Positions 8,403-17,956 of a DNA stretch of 64,000 nucleotides are shown piece after piece (positions within the stretch are counted from its first letter, which is position 1; the number at the start of each line of letters is the position of its first letter). This DNA comes from Sedimenticola thiotaurini. Its GTDB lineage: Bacteria; Pseudomonadota; Gammaproteobacteria; Chromatiales; Chromatiaceae. The position numbers and the translations under genes are program-made. The stretch spans positions 248,001 to 312,000 of the forward strand of contig NZ_CP011412.1 of assembly GCF_001007875.1 (NCBI RefSeq), given 5' to 3'. The notes beneath the pieces were generated by a model. The model did no database searches. It saw nothing but the letters and a program-made list of their open reading frames with translations, and had not been told where the DNA came from.

Positions 8403-9116
8403 ATGCAGTTACAACCCATCAAACCCGCCCGGGTCTCGGATTCGATTGTTGAGCAGTTGAAAGCCCAGATTATCAAGGGTGTATTAAAACCGGGTGACAA
8501 GTTACCGGCGGAGCGGGAGCTGGTTGATCAGCTCAAAGTATCCCGGCCGTCGGTGCGCGAGGCGCTGCTGAAACTGGAAGCCCAGGGGTTAATTTACAGT
8601 CGGCAGGGAGAGGGGACTTTTGTGCTGGATGCCCTGGGTGCCGCCATCACCAATCCGTTGGCCAATCTGCTCAAGGATAATCCGGAGGCGCTTTCCGATG
8701 TGATGGAGTGTCGCCATGGCCTGGAGGAGTTGGCGGCCAGTTACGCGGCAAATCGGGCTTCGGCGCTGGATCAGGCGGTGATCCGGGAGCGCTTTGAAGC
8801 TCTGCGGGCAGCCCATGAACAACGGGATCTGGAGCTGGAGGCCCAGGCGGATGCCGCCTTCCACATGGCGGTAGCCGATGCCTCCCACAATGTGGCGCTG
8901 ATTCATCTGACCCAGAGCCTGTTTGATCTGCTGGGCGATGTGGTGCTGCATAACTGGGAGAAAATATACACCATGGAGGAGAGTTACCAGGCCATCCATG
9001 ACCAGCATCGGGAGATCTATGAAGCGATCTGTGCGGGTGATGCCAGTCAGGCCAGGCATGCGGCCCATGAGCACCTGGCCTATATCGGCAAGTGTTTGCG
9101 GGGCGCCGCGTCCTAG
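8403..9116 (+). CDS. pdhR: PdhR-like FadR/GntR-family transcription regulator
   Basis: A 237-residue repressor. An N-terminal winged helix-turn-helix spans about residues 12-78 (KPGDKLPAERELVDQLKVSRPSVREALLKLE is the classic GntR signature in part). It is followed by an all-helical FCD effector domain (about 95-225) with the metal/ligand histidines typical of the FadR subgroup (FHMAVADASHN, HDQHREIYEAI). It is divergent from aceE with PdhR boxes between, so pyruvate-sensing control of aceE-aceF-lpd is the natural reading. The start at 8403 has GGAGAAG before it. Its stop overlaps by three bases the stop of the convergent histidine kinase. The name rests on context plus box match; lactate- or glycolate-type relatives look similar. 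Confidence 0.88.
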   Translation: MQLQPIKPARVSDSIVEQLKAQIIKGVLKPGDKLPAERELVDQLKVSRPSVREALLKLEAQGLIYSRQGEGTFVLDALGAAITNPLANLLKDNPEALSDVMECRHGLEELAASYAANRASALDQAVIRERFEALRAAHEQRDLELEAQADAAFHMAVADASHNVALIHLTQSLFDLLGDVVLHNWEKIYTMEESYQAIHDQHREIYEAICAGDASQARHAAHEHLAYIGKCLRGAAS

Positions 9117-12109
9117 CGGGATAGCTCCAATTCCCTGATCAACTGATCCAGCGGTTTGATGGCTGCCGGGTAGTTGAACGCCCGCAGTTGCTGAACCAGC
9201 AGGGTGATGATTTCCGGGTGGGCGAAATTGTCGATCTGCTGTTCGAGGCTGTCGATTGTACTGTTTTCCACCAGGTCATGCTCAATGAGCTGTTTGCGCA
9301 GCACCGTCAGCATTGGCAGCAGGTCGATAATCGTATGATTGGCCGGAGCACTGTTCTGCTGCATCTTGTTTTCAGCCGCCAACTGTTCAGAGAGGGCGCT
9401 GATGCGGCTGATGACCCGGTCCAGCTCACTCTCCAGCTCCTGGTAGTGGGCAATCAACTGGGCGGTTTTACCTCCGGCCAGGGCCGCCTCCATGGTGGCA
9501 CAGCGGTGATACAGCCCCATGGTGGCCATGTTGCCAGCAACCCCCTTGAGCCGGTGCAGGGATTGGGCCAGACCCTGCCAGTCGTCCTCTTCCAGGCAGC
9601 GCCGGATCTGCAGCAGGTCTGACTGGAAACTCTCCTCAGCCTGAAGCAGCAGCCGCAGCACCCGGGGGCGATCGCCATCAAATCGGTTCAACAGGATGGC
9701 CAGGTCAATGGTGGCTACGGAGTTTGATGGTGGCTCGCTCAGCTCGGTGTCCCCGGTATCGTCTTCAAGCAGCCGCAGTGACTGGCTCAACGCCTGGATC
9801 AACTGATCCCGGTTAATCGGCTTGGTCAGATAGAGATCCATTCCTGCGGCCAGGCAGCGTTCACGATCGCCGCTCATGGCATTGGCTGTCATGGCAATCA
9901 CCGGAATCGCCTTCAACAGCGGATGTTTGCGGATTCGGCGGGTTGTTTCAAAACCATCCATGACCGGCATCTGGATATCCATCATGATCGCATCGAACGC
10001 TTCAATCCCCTGTTCCTCCAGCATTGCCAGAGCGGTCTTGCCGTTGTCTGCCACACTGACGGTGATCTGTAGCTGATCGAGGATCTCAATCACCACCTGC
10101 TGGTTGAGCACCGTATCCTCAACCAGCAGGATGTGCATCCCGGCCAGTTGTTCGATCTGCGACTTTTGTGCCGGGGACTGCCTGGATCGTGCGCTGGATC
10201 GCTCAGGTTGCAATGTCTCCAGCAGGGCGGTATCCAATTTCTCCCGGATCAGCGGTTTCTTCAGTACCTGGCTGAATATCTCTCGCCGTTCATCTTCGAA
10301 GTCGTAGAGCAGCAGGGTAGGGAGCGAATCTGGTATCTGCCCGCTTTGCAGAAGTGGTTGCAGCAGATCATCTGCACTGTGGATCGCCGACCCATCGATG
10401 ATCAGGATGTCCAGCCCATGGTCGGTGCTGGTATCACCCAGCGCGTCGGTAAATTCTTGGAGGCTGGCGAAGCGCCGGATAACACAGCCGGACTCCTTCA
10501 GATGCCTGCCTGCAATCGTGCCGGTGAGGGGATCACTGCAGATCAGTGCGACGCGCTTATTTGACAGGACGGCGGCTGTCTTTCCGGATGGTTTCCGGTC
10601 ATGTTTGAGTCGGCCGAAGGTGGCATTGAAACTGAAACAGCTGCCTTTCCCAGGTTCTGAGCTGACGCTGATCTCTCCCCCCATTTTGTTCACCAGCCGC
10701 TGACAGATACTGAGGCCGAGGCCGGTGCCGCCATAACGCCGCGTGGTTGATGCATCCGCCTGGGTGAAGGGCCTGAACAGCCGTTCGATCTGGTCAGCCT
10801 CTATGCCCTGACCGGTATCCTCAACGGAAAACTGCAAGACCAGGTAGTCCCGAGTCTGCTGCTTCAGGGTGATGCGTAACACCACCTGACCCTGCTGGGT
10901 AAACTTCACCGCGTTGTTGATCAGGTTGGTCAGCACCTGCTTTATGCGCAGGCTGTCACCGATGATCTGATCATCCAGGTCGCCTGGCGTGTCGTAGATG
11001 AGGCGCAGGTGTTTCTGCTCCATGGCCGGGGTCATCAGGTCAGAAAGCTCCTCCAGCACCTGGCTCAGGTTGAACGGGCTCTCTTCAAATTTCAGTTCTC
11101 CCGCTTCTATCTTGGAGAAATCGAGAATGTCGTTAATGATCACCAGCAGGGAGTTGGCGGCAGCACCGATGGTGTTCAGATAGAGCTGCTGCTTCTGTGT
11201 CATCTCAGTGGATTGCAGCAACTGGCACATGCCGAGTACGCCATTCAGCGGAGTGCGGATCTCATGGGACATGTTGGCCAGGAAATCCCCCTTCGCCCGG
11301 TTGGCCGCCTCGGCCAGCTCCTTCGCATGACGTAATTCGTGGGTGTGTAGGTTGACCCGCTGTTCCAGGTTGGTGATCAGGTCGTTCAGGGTGCTGGCCA
11401 TGCTGTTGATACCGGTCTGGACTTCCCCCAGTTCATTGTTTGCCGGATTGCTGATACGCGTATCAAGCCGGCCCTGTTCAATCAGCTTCAGCGCTTCCAG
11501 GGTTCGGCTGATCTGTTTGTAAAAACGGTGGTAGAAGATCAGAAAGAGCAGGCTGACCCCAATCAGCGGCACCAGGGTCAACAGCAGTCCGAAGAACGCA
11601 AACAGGTTGCGCTGAATAAGCATCTCTGCCTGGGTGATGGTGAGTACAATGGTCCAGTTCCATATCGATCGCGTAAATACCGCAAACATCGCCTCATTGT
11701 TTGAGTTGTAGGTGAAACTGCCGGTACCATCCTGGACACGTGCCTGTTCAATCAGTTCGACGGGGGGTGGTGCGTGTCGACTCGCCTCGGATATGAGCAG
11801 GGTGTTGGAGGCGCTGTCCAGGATAACCAGACTGCCTGTTTCCCCAAGTTGAAACCTTTTCAGTTCATCAATCAGGTGCCCTTTTTCCGCTTTAAGGAAG
11901 TTCTCCTGCGAAAGTATGCCGATCGGCTCCAGCCTCTTCACCCTGGCTCTGATGCTGTTGTCGATGTTGGTGATTTCCCGCTGCAGGTTGTTTTCATACA
12001 GATTGAAAACAATACGGTTAATAATCCAGTAACCACCTGCCGCAATGGGGACAATCAGCATGATCACCATACCAAGGGTGAACAGAACAAATTTCAGTCG
12101 GATACTCAT
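9113..12109 (-). CDS. Hybrid sensor histidine kinase (HAMP-HisKA-HATPase-REC-Hpt)
   Basis: A 998-residue membrane-bound phosphorelay kinase of BarA-like layout. Visible in order: TM1 (about 7-29), a periplasmic sensor of about 140 residues, TM2 (about 172-195), HAMP, HisKA with MSHEIRTPLNGVLGM near 286, the ATP-binding domain (NLINNAVKF, DTGQGIE, GGTGLGLSI), a pseudo-receiver lacking the usual acidic cluster (about 520-640), a true receiver with MMDIQMPVMDGFE, and a C-terminal Hpt domain with the phospho-accepting histidine in SLHRLKGVAGN. It lies downstream of the REC-GGDEF gene on the same strand, 155 bases away, which suggests a joint pathway. The signal sensed is unknown. Confidence 0.92.
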   Translation of the reverse strand: MSIRLKFVLFTLGMVIMLIVPIAAGGYWIINRIVFNLYENNLQREITNIDNSIRARVKRLEPIGILSQENFLKAEKGHLIDELKRFQLGETGSLVILDSASNTLLISEASRHAPPPVELIEQARVQDGTGSFTYNSNNEAMFAVFTRSIWNWTIVLTITQAEMLIQRNLFAFFGLLLTLVPLIGVSLLFLIFYHRFYKQISRTLEALKLIEQGRLDTRISNPANNELGEVQTGINSMASTLNDLITNLEQRVNLHTHELRHAKELAEAANRAKGDFLANMSHEIRTPLNGVLGMCQLLQSTEMTQKQQLYLNTIGAAANSLLVIINDILDFSKIEAGELKFEESPFNLSQVLEELSDLMTPAMEQKHLRLIYDTPGDLDDQIIGDSLRIKQVLTNLINNAVKFTQQGQVVLRITLKQQTRDYLVLQFSVEDTGQGIEADQIERLFRPFTQADASTTRRYGGTGLGLSICQRLVNKMGGEISVSSEPGKGSCFSFNATFGRLKHDRKPSGKTAAVLSNKRVALICSDPLTGTIAGRHLKESGCVIRRFASLQEFTDALGDTSTDHGLDILIIDGSAIHSADDLLQPLLQSGQIPDSLPTLLLYDFEDERREIFSQVLKKPLIREKLDTALLETLQPERSSARSRQSPAQKSQIEQLAGMHILLVEDTVLNQQVVIEILDQLQITVSVADNGKTALAMLEEQGIEAFDAIMMDIQMPVMDGFETTRRIRKHPLLKAIPVIAMTANAMSGDRERCLAAGMDLYLTKPINRDQLIQALSQSLRLLEDDTGDTELSEPPSNSVATIDLAILLNRFDGDRPRVLRLLLQAEESFQSDLLQIRRCLEEDDWQGLAQSLHRLKGVAGNMATMGLYHRCATMEAALAGGKTAQLIAHYQELESELDRVISRISALSEQLAAENKMQQNSAPANHTIIDLLPMLTVLRKQLIEHDLVENSTIDSLEQQIDNFAHPEIITLLVQQLRAFNYPAAIKPLDQLIRELELSR

Positions 12110-12264
12110 ACGATACTCAGACGTCCCCCTGATATGCGGTCTGGATCAAAATTGGGTAGCGGACGTTTGCTGCTTGTCCGAGCCAGGTTGTTTCGTTATG
12201 TCTGGTTACAGCTGTGCCCAATCGTATTATCAGATAAAGGTCCTATGCCGTGAATCTGATCATA

Positions 12265-13224
12265 CTAGACGCTTCCCGGACTGGGCTGGGAATCTGTCTG
12301 GTTGCTGAATTCCTCTCCTCTTACGCAGTTTCTTCCGGAGTTTTTCGCTTCGTAGAGCATGGTATCCGCCAGCTGTACCAGCATTTTTGGATTGCTTCTG
12401 GAACTGGGCGTTGTTGCGGTTACACCGATACTGATACTGATGTAGGGATGGGTATCGCTACTCTGGGCATGGGGGATTGCCAGGTTGGCGACCTGGAGGC
12501 GCATCTTCTCCGCCAGTTTCAACGCCACGCTGTATTCGGTCTCGGGCAGCACGGCAATGAACTCTTCCCCTCCATAGCGGAAGATACTGTCGGCCGGACG
12601 TTTCAGTGGCAGCGGCAGGGCCTGTGCAACCTGTTTCAGGCAGCGGTCCCCGGCTGGGTGGCCGTAGTGGTCGTTAAACTGTTTGAAGTGATCAATATCC
12701 AGCAGCATGATGGAAATCGGCGCCTGTGAGCGCCGGCAGCGTGACCATTCCCGCTTCAGTATCTGTTCAAAGCGTCGCCGGTTGGGCAGGTTGGTCAGGG
12801 CGTCGATCAGGGCCAGTTTTTCCAGCAGGTCACTGTTGTGTTTGAGCTGGATCTGGGTTCTCACCCGTGCTTTGACGATCGGTGTGCGGAACGGTTTGGT
12901 TATGTAATCCACGGCACCCAGTTCAAGCCCCCGGGTCTCATCTTCCACATCAGTCTTGGTGGAGATGAAAATGATGGGAATCTTGCGAGTTCCATCCCCC
13001 GCCTTGAGACGGCGGCACACCTCATAGCCGTCAATGTTCGGCATGACGATGTCCAGCAGGATCAGGTCTGGACGCTGTTTGCGCGCGACTTCTATACCCG
13101 ATGCACCACTGTTGGCTACTTTGATGTTGTACTCTGACTTCAGCACCTGTGCCAGATGCTCAATATTGATCGGACTGTCATCGATAATGAGGACGGTCTT
13201 CTCCTTGCGGAATTCTGTCGGCAT
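12265..13224 (-). CDS. Response regulator with GGDEF domain (diguanylate cyclase)
   Basis: A 319-residue PleD-like protein that should make cyclic di-GMP when phosphorylated. The receiver (about residues 8-125) has the acidic pair in LIIDDSP, the phosphorylated Asp in LILLDIVMPNIDG and the Lys in YITKPF. The cyclase domain (about 155-310) has the active-site signature YGGEEF and the substrate-binding DIDHFKQFNDHYGH. No RxxD inhibitory site is evident before the signature. The ATG at 13224 is chosen because the receiver begins right after it; a longer frame back to 13326 starts with TTG and adds a non-homologous leader. It probably takes phosphate from the downstream hybrid kinase. Confidence 0.92.
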   Translation of the reverse strand: MPTEFRKEKTVLIIDDSPINIEHLAQVLKSEYNIKVANSGASGIEVARKQRPDLILLDIVMPNIDGYEVCRRLKAGDGTRKIPIIFISTKTDVEDETRGLELGAVDYITKPFRTPIVKARVRTQIQLKHNSDLLEKLALIDALTNLPNRRRFEQILKREWSRCRRSQAPISIMLLDIDHFKQFNDHYGHPAGDRCLKQVAQALPLPLKRPADSIFRYGGEEFIAVLPETEYSVALKLAEKMRLQVANLAIPHAQSSDTHPYISISIGVTATTPSSRSNPKMLVQLADTMLYEAKNSGRNCVRGEEFSNQTDSQPSPGSV

Positions 13225-13618
13225 AGATGGCTGTAACCTTTGAATACAGGTGGGTGAGATTCCATTTCTACTCCCCCCACCTGACAGAATAGTAAAAAAA
13301 AGCGGAATAGGGCAGGACTTAATCAAATAGGAATATAATTCTATGCGGTCTGCATGGGAAGATTCAAGATTAAACTAACTTGAGGGTTTGCGCTGCGAAC
13401 CCCACTGAAATTGGTCGCTTGCGGCCATAGGGTGGCGATGGGGGGCGTATCCGGGAACCGAAGTGGCGGACGGGTGTCTTTCCCTGGAAGGATGAACCGC
13501 CTAGAATTGGCGATTCGCTATCTTGGGCAGTCTATCCGGGTTTCCGGTTATCTGTTTACAAGGGGCAACCGTCAAAAGTCGCGGTTGGCCTATCTATAAT
13601 AATACTTTGCTGTCGAGT
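13225..13618. other. Intergenic region between the GGDEF gene and the RND operon
   Basis: 394 bases without a supported gene. It must hold the divergent promoters, but I see no clear operator, riboswitch or terminator. The open frame running through its right end is taken as untranslated leader of the adaptor gene. Confidence 0.4.
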
Positions 13619-14845
13619 ATGAGGATGCGCAAGCTCTTGCCGCTGCTGTTACTGGCCCTGTTTATTGGCGTCGTTCAGTTGATTACCCATTTTAAACCGG
13701 AAGCGGCGGTCCGCGACAAGCCGCCGGTTCCGGTTATCACTGTGGAGACCGAGCAGCTGCTGCCCCGCGACTACCGGGTGGTGCTCAACTCCTTTGGCCG
13801 GGTCCAGCCCCGCACCGAAGGTGAACTGGTGGCCCAGGTGTCTGGCCAGATTATGGATATCAGTCCCAATTTCCGCGATGGCGGGTTCTTTGAAGCGGGA
13901 GAAACCCTGGTCACCATTGATCCGCGGGACTACCGGATTCAGGTGGACATTGCGGCAGCCGAACTGGCCAACGCCAAGGTGAACCTGGAGGAGCAGCTGG
14001 CCTTGGCAGACCAGGCCCGGAAGGATCGGGAGATCCTGAACAAGCGTGGTCTGGCCTCCGATTACGCCCTGCGCAAACCGCAAGTGGCCGCCGCCCGTTC
14101 CCAGATCGATGCCGCCCAGGCGAAACTGGCCCAGGCCCAACTGGCGGTGGAGCGGACCCGGATCAAGGCGCCCTATGCCGGCCGCATACTCTCCCGCAGC
14201 GTGGATCGGGGTGTGGTGGTCTCCAGCAACCAGGCGCTGGCCAGGATCTACGCCACCGATCGGGTCGAGGTGAAATTACCACTTAAAAACAGTGAGCTCG
14301 GTTACGTGGATTTGCCGGAGAACTATCGCAATCAGGCTGTCGGCGGCGACTCCCTGCCGTCGGTCACCATAATCAACAACCTGGGGCCGCAGCCGGAGCA
14401 GTGGCAGGCCAGGCTGGTGCGCACCGCGGGTGCCATTGACGAACAGAGTCAGCAGCTCTACGTCACCGCACAGATCGAAAACCCCTACCTGGCGGACCAG
14501 GATGGGCGCCGCCAGTTGAAGATCGGTCAGTATGTCACGGCACAGATCCAGGGGCGGGTCATCAAGGACGCCATTGTTATTCCCAACTCGGCCATCTACC
14601 AGGGCAGCTATGTCTATCTGATTGACCAGGGGCTGCTGCAGCGTACCGGAATAGAGGTCGTCTGGCAGAATGGGGAGGAGTCGCTGATCGGCAGTGGCCT
14701 GAAAGCGGGCGACCAGCTGGTACTGACGCCCCTGGGACAGGTCAGCAGTGGTACTCCGGTCAAACAGGTGGCGGCGGACAAAACGGCCCGCACCCCGGTT
14801 GAAAATCTCACCGGACGATCCGTCGATGCGTCCGCGCTTAATTAA
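13619..14845 (+). CDS. RND efflux periplasmic adaptor subunit
   Basis: A membrane-fusion protein of 408 residues that should link the inner-membrane pump of the next gene to an outer-membrane channel. It has an N-terminal membrane anchor (LLPLLLLALFIGVVQLI), a split lipoyl-like domain (VSGQIMDISPNFRDGGF near 75 and RTRIKAPYAGRILS near 180), an alpha-helical hairpin rich in Ala and Gln (about 110-170), and beta-barrel/membrane-proximal domains after 210. Two starts (13619, 13625) differ by two codons and both have poor ribosome sites. The pump gene begins 9 bases after it. No TolC-type gene follows, so the channel is supplied from elsewhere. Confidence 0.92.
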   Translation: MRMRKLLPLLLLALFIGVVQLITHFKPEAAVRDKPPVPVITVETEQLLPRDYRVVLNSFGRVQPRTEGELVAQVSGQIMDISPNFRDGGFFEAGETLVTIDPRDYRIQVDIAAAELANAKVNLEEQLALADQARKDREILNKRGLASDYALRKPQVAAARSQIDAAQAKLAQAQLAVERTRIKAPYAGRILSRSVDRGVVVSSNQALARIYATDRVEVKLPLKNSELGYVDLPENYRNQAVGGDSLPSVTIINNLGPQPEQWQARLVRTAGAIDEQSQQLYVTAQIENPYLADQDGRRQLKIGQYVTAQIQGRVIKDAIVIPNSAIYQGSYVYLIDQGLLQRTGIEVVWQNGEESLIGSGLKAGDQLVLTPLGQVSSGTPVKQVAADKTARTPVENLTGRSVDASALN

Positions 14846-14854
14846 GGCCTGCCC

Positions 14855-17800
14855 ATGATTGCCTGGTTTGCCCGTAACCATGTCGCAGCCAACCTGTTGA
14901 TGGTGAGCCTGCTGGTGCTTGGCCTGTCATCCCTGTACTTCCAGATCCCGCTGGAGGTTTTTCCCACCCTGGAAGCACAACAGGTCAATGTGGAGATCAC
15001 CCTGCGTGGCGCCACGCCGGAGGATACGGAACAGGGTATCGCCATCCTGGTGGAGGAGGCGGTGCAGGATCTGGAGGGAATCAAAGAGATCACCAGCCGC
15101 TCAGCCGAGGGTAGTGCCAGTATCGGTCTGGAGATCGATACCGGCTATGATCCCCGGGAGATGCTGGCCGATATCAAGAGTCGGGTGGACGCCATCAATA
15201 ATCTGCCGGCGGATGCGGAAAAACCGGTGGTCAGTCTGGCCACCTTCCGCCGTGAAGTGATCACCGTGGCCATTGCCGGTGACTACCCGGAGCGGGAGAT
15301 TCGCGGTCTGGCTGAACAGGTGCGGGATGATCTGCTGCGCATCCCGGGGGTAACCCAGGTTGAGCTGGACGCGGTACGCGCTTACGAAATCGCCATCGAG
15401 GTCTCTGAAGATACCCTGCGCCAATACGGCATCACCCTGCGGGAGGTGGCGCAGGCGATATCTGACAGTGCGCTGGATCTGTCGGCCGGTAATATCAAGG
15501 CCGATGCAGGGGAGATTCTGATCCGCTCCAAGGGGCAGGCCTACCGGCGCGATCAGTTTGACGACATCATTGTGCTGACCCAGCCGAACGGCAGTATTGT
15601 CCGGGTCAAGGATCTGGCCCGGGTGAATGACGGCTTTGAGGAGTCGCCCCTGCGCAGCCGCTTCAACGGTAAGATGGCCGGCTTCGTGGATGTGTACCGG
15701 GTGGGTGATCAGAGCGCCATTGATGTGGCGGACAAGGTGAAGGCCTACGTGGCGGAACGCCAGGCCACCCTGCCCCAGGGGGTGGAGATGACCACCTGGC
15801 GGGATCGCTCCCGGATAGTCAAGAAGCGCCTCCAGACCCTGACCAACAACGCCATCCAGGGCGGCGTGCTGGTACTGCTGCTGCTGACCCTGTTCCTGCG
15901 GCCCTCCATCGCTTTCTGGGTGTTTATCGGCGTACCGGTCAGTTTCATGGGGGCCTTTGTCGCCATGCCGTTTTTCGACGTCAGTCTCAACGTGTTCAGC
16001 CTGTTCGCTTTCCTGCTGGTGCTGGGTATCGTGGTGGATGACGCCATTGTTACGGGGGAGAACGTCTACACCCATCTGCGCCACGCGGAAAACGGACTGG
16101 AGGCGGCTATACGGGGCACCAGGGAGGTGGCGGTGCCGGTCACTTTCGGTATTCTCACCACCATCGCCGCCTTCCTGCCCCTGGCCTTTATCGAGGGGCG
16201 CCGTGGGCTGCTGTTTGCCCAGATCCCCATCGTGGTGATCCCGATTTTCCTGTTCTCCCTGATTGAGTCCAAGTTTGTGCTGCCGGCCCATCTGAAGCAC
16301 ATCAAGTTGCGTTCGGAACGCCATCAGCCGGGAGTGTTGGAGCGCTTGCAACACAGTTTCGCCGATGGTTTTGAGCGGGTGATATTGCGTTATTATCGCC
16401 CCCTGTTGAAACTTGCCCTGAACCACCGCTGGAGCACCCTGGTGCTGTTCTGTGGCATTCTGTTGATCATGGTGACCCTGGTCTCCACCGGCTGGACCCG
16501 CTTTACCTTCTGGCCCCGGGTGCAGAGTGAACTGGCCCGGGCCTCCCTGACCATGCCCACCGGCACACCGTTTGAAGTGACCGATCGCTATGTCCGCAGG
16601 ATTACCGACGCCGCTTTCAGCCTGAAGCAGAAGTACCGTGACGAGCAGGGGGTCGATCTGATCCTGGATATCCAGTCCACCACCGGCAGCAGCAGTTCAC
16701 GGGGAGGGGGTTCCCACACCGGTTTGGTGATGTTCGAGATTGTGGCACCGGAGGATCGCACCTCCCAGGTGACCAGTATCGAACTGGTGCGGGAGTGGCG
16801 TAAAATGATCGGGGTGATTCCCGGTGCCGAGAATCTCACTTTTCGGGCCGAGATCGGTCGTATCTCCGATCCGATTGAGATCCAGTTGTCAGGTCTCGAT
16901 TTCACCACCCTGTCGGAGGTGGCGGACAAAGTGAAGGAGCAGCTGGCCCTCTATCCGGCGGTATTTGATATCAGCGACACCCTGTCCGATGGCAAGCAGG
17001 AGTTGCAGATCGAGCTGAAAGATGAGGCCCATGCCCTGGGGCTCACCCGGTCCGATGTGATCAACCAGATCCGGAACGCCTTCTACGGTTTTCAGGTGCA
17101 GCGCATACAGCGGGGCCGGGATGATATCCGGGTGATGGTGCGTTACCCGGAATCGGAGCGGAAGTCGGTTGCCAGCCTGGAGGATCTGCGTATCACCAAC
17201 GCCAGCGGATTGAGCGTACCGCTGGGACAGGTGGTGGAGTTGATTCCGGGCAAGAGTCCCACCTCGATTATTCGCATCAACCGTTATCGGACGGTGACGG
17301 TCGCTGCCGATATCAACAAGGCAACCGCCAACATGACCATCCTGCAGAGTGAGCTGAGTGACTTCATGGATCAGCTGCTGTTGCAGTATCCCGGCATCAG
17401 CTACGGCTTCGAGGGTGAGATGCGGGAGCAGCAGGAGTCGTTCGGCTCCATGGGTATCGGTCTGGGGATCATGCTGTTTGTGATCTACGCCCTGTTGGCG
17501 ATCCCCTTTAAATCCTACCTGCAGCCCCTGGTGGTGATGTCCATCATTCCGTTTGGTGCCATCGGGGCGCTGGGCGGGCACTGGATTATGGGTATGGATC
17601 TCACCATGCTCAGTCTGTTGGGTATGATGGCGCTGGTGGGCGTGGTGGTGAATGACAGCCTGGTGCTGGTGGACTTTATCAATCAGCATCGGCGCGAGAA
17701 GAGCCTGCAGGAGGCGATCCTGAATGCCGGCGTGGCCCGGTTCCGGCCGGTTATGCTCACCTCCCTGACCACCTTTATCGGCCTGATGCCGCTACTGTTT

Positions 17801-17956
17801 GAGCAGTCCACCCAGGCCCAGTTCCTGATCCCCATGGCCATCTCCCTCGGCTTCGGTATCCTGTTCGCCACGGTTATCACGCTGCTCCTGGTGCCGGTCA
17901 ACTACCTGTTGATGGAGCAGGGTATCGCCGGATGGCGTCGGTTGATGGCACGATGA
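14855..17956 (+). CDS. RND-family efflux transporter permease (AcrB/MdtBC-like)
   Basis: A 1033-residue proton-driven trimeric pump of the inner membrane. It shows the twofold RND pattern: TM1 near residues 10-30, a large periplasmic loop (about 35-330), TM2-6, TM7 near 530, a second periplasmic loop and TM8-12. The proton-relay acidic pair lies in VLGIVVDDAIVTGENV near 390-405, and motifs such as GVVVNDSLVLVDFIN mark the second half. It follows the adaptor by 9 bases and its stop overlaps the sbcD start (ATGA), an unusual join of an efflux pump to DNA repair genes. The drug, metal or lipid substrate cannot be told. Confidence 0.95.
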   Translation: MIAWFARNHVAANLLMVSLLVLGLSSLYFQIPLEVFPTLEAQQVNVEITLRGATPEDTEQGIAILVEEAVQDLEGIKEITSRSAEGSASIGLEIDTGYDPREMLADIKSRVDAINNLPADAEKPVVSLATFRREVITVAIAGDYPEREIRGLAEQVRDDLLRIPGVTQVELDAVRAYEIAIEVSEDTLRQYGITLREVAQAISDSALDLSAGNIKADAGEILIRSKGQAYRRDQFDDIIVLTQPNGSIVRVKDLARVNDGFEESPLRSRFNGKMAGFVDVYRVGDQSAIDVADKVKAYVAERQATLPQGVEMTTWRDRSRIVKKRLQTLTNNAIQGGVLVLLLLTLFLRPSIAFWVFIGVPVSFMGAFVAMPFFDVSLNVFSLFAFLLVLGIVVDDAIVTGENVYTHLRHAENGLEAAIRGTREVAVPVTFGILTTIAAFLPLAFIEGRRGLLFAQIPIVVIPIFLFSLIESKFVLPAHLKHIKLRSERHQPGVLERLQHSFADGFERVILRYYRPLLKLALNHRWSTLVLFCGILLIMVTLVSTGWTRFTFWPRVQSELARASLTMPTGTPFEVTDRYVRRITDAAFSLKQKYRDEQGVDLILDIQSTTGSSSSRGGGSHTGLVMFEIVAPEDRTSQVTSIELVREWRKMIGVIPGAENLTFRAEIGRISDPIEIQLSGLDFTTLSEVADKVKEQLALYPAVFDISDTLSDGKQELQIELKDEAHALGLTRSDVINQIRNAFYGFQVQRIQRGRDDIRVMVRYPESERKSVASLEDLRITNASGLSVPLGQVVELIPGKSPTSIIRINRYRTVTVAADINKATANMTILQSELSDFMDQLLLQYPGISYGFEGEMREQQESFGSMGIGLGIMLFVIYALLAIPFKSYLQPLVVMSIIPFGAIGALGGHWIMGMDLTMLSLLGMMALVGVVVNDSLVLVDFINQHRREKSLQEAILNAGVARFRPVMLTSLTTFIGLMPLLFEQSTQAQFLIPMAISLGFGILFATVITLLLVPVNYLLMEQGIAGWRRLMAR

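Noticed and set aside
15101-16426. Long minus-strand open frame of about 440 codons
   Set aside because: Antisense to the RND pump gene, which has intact family motifs.
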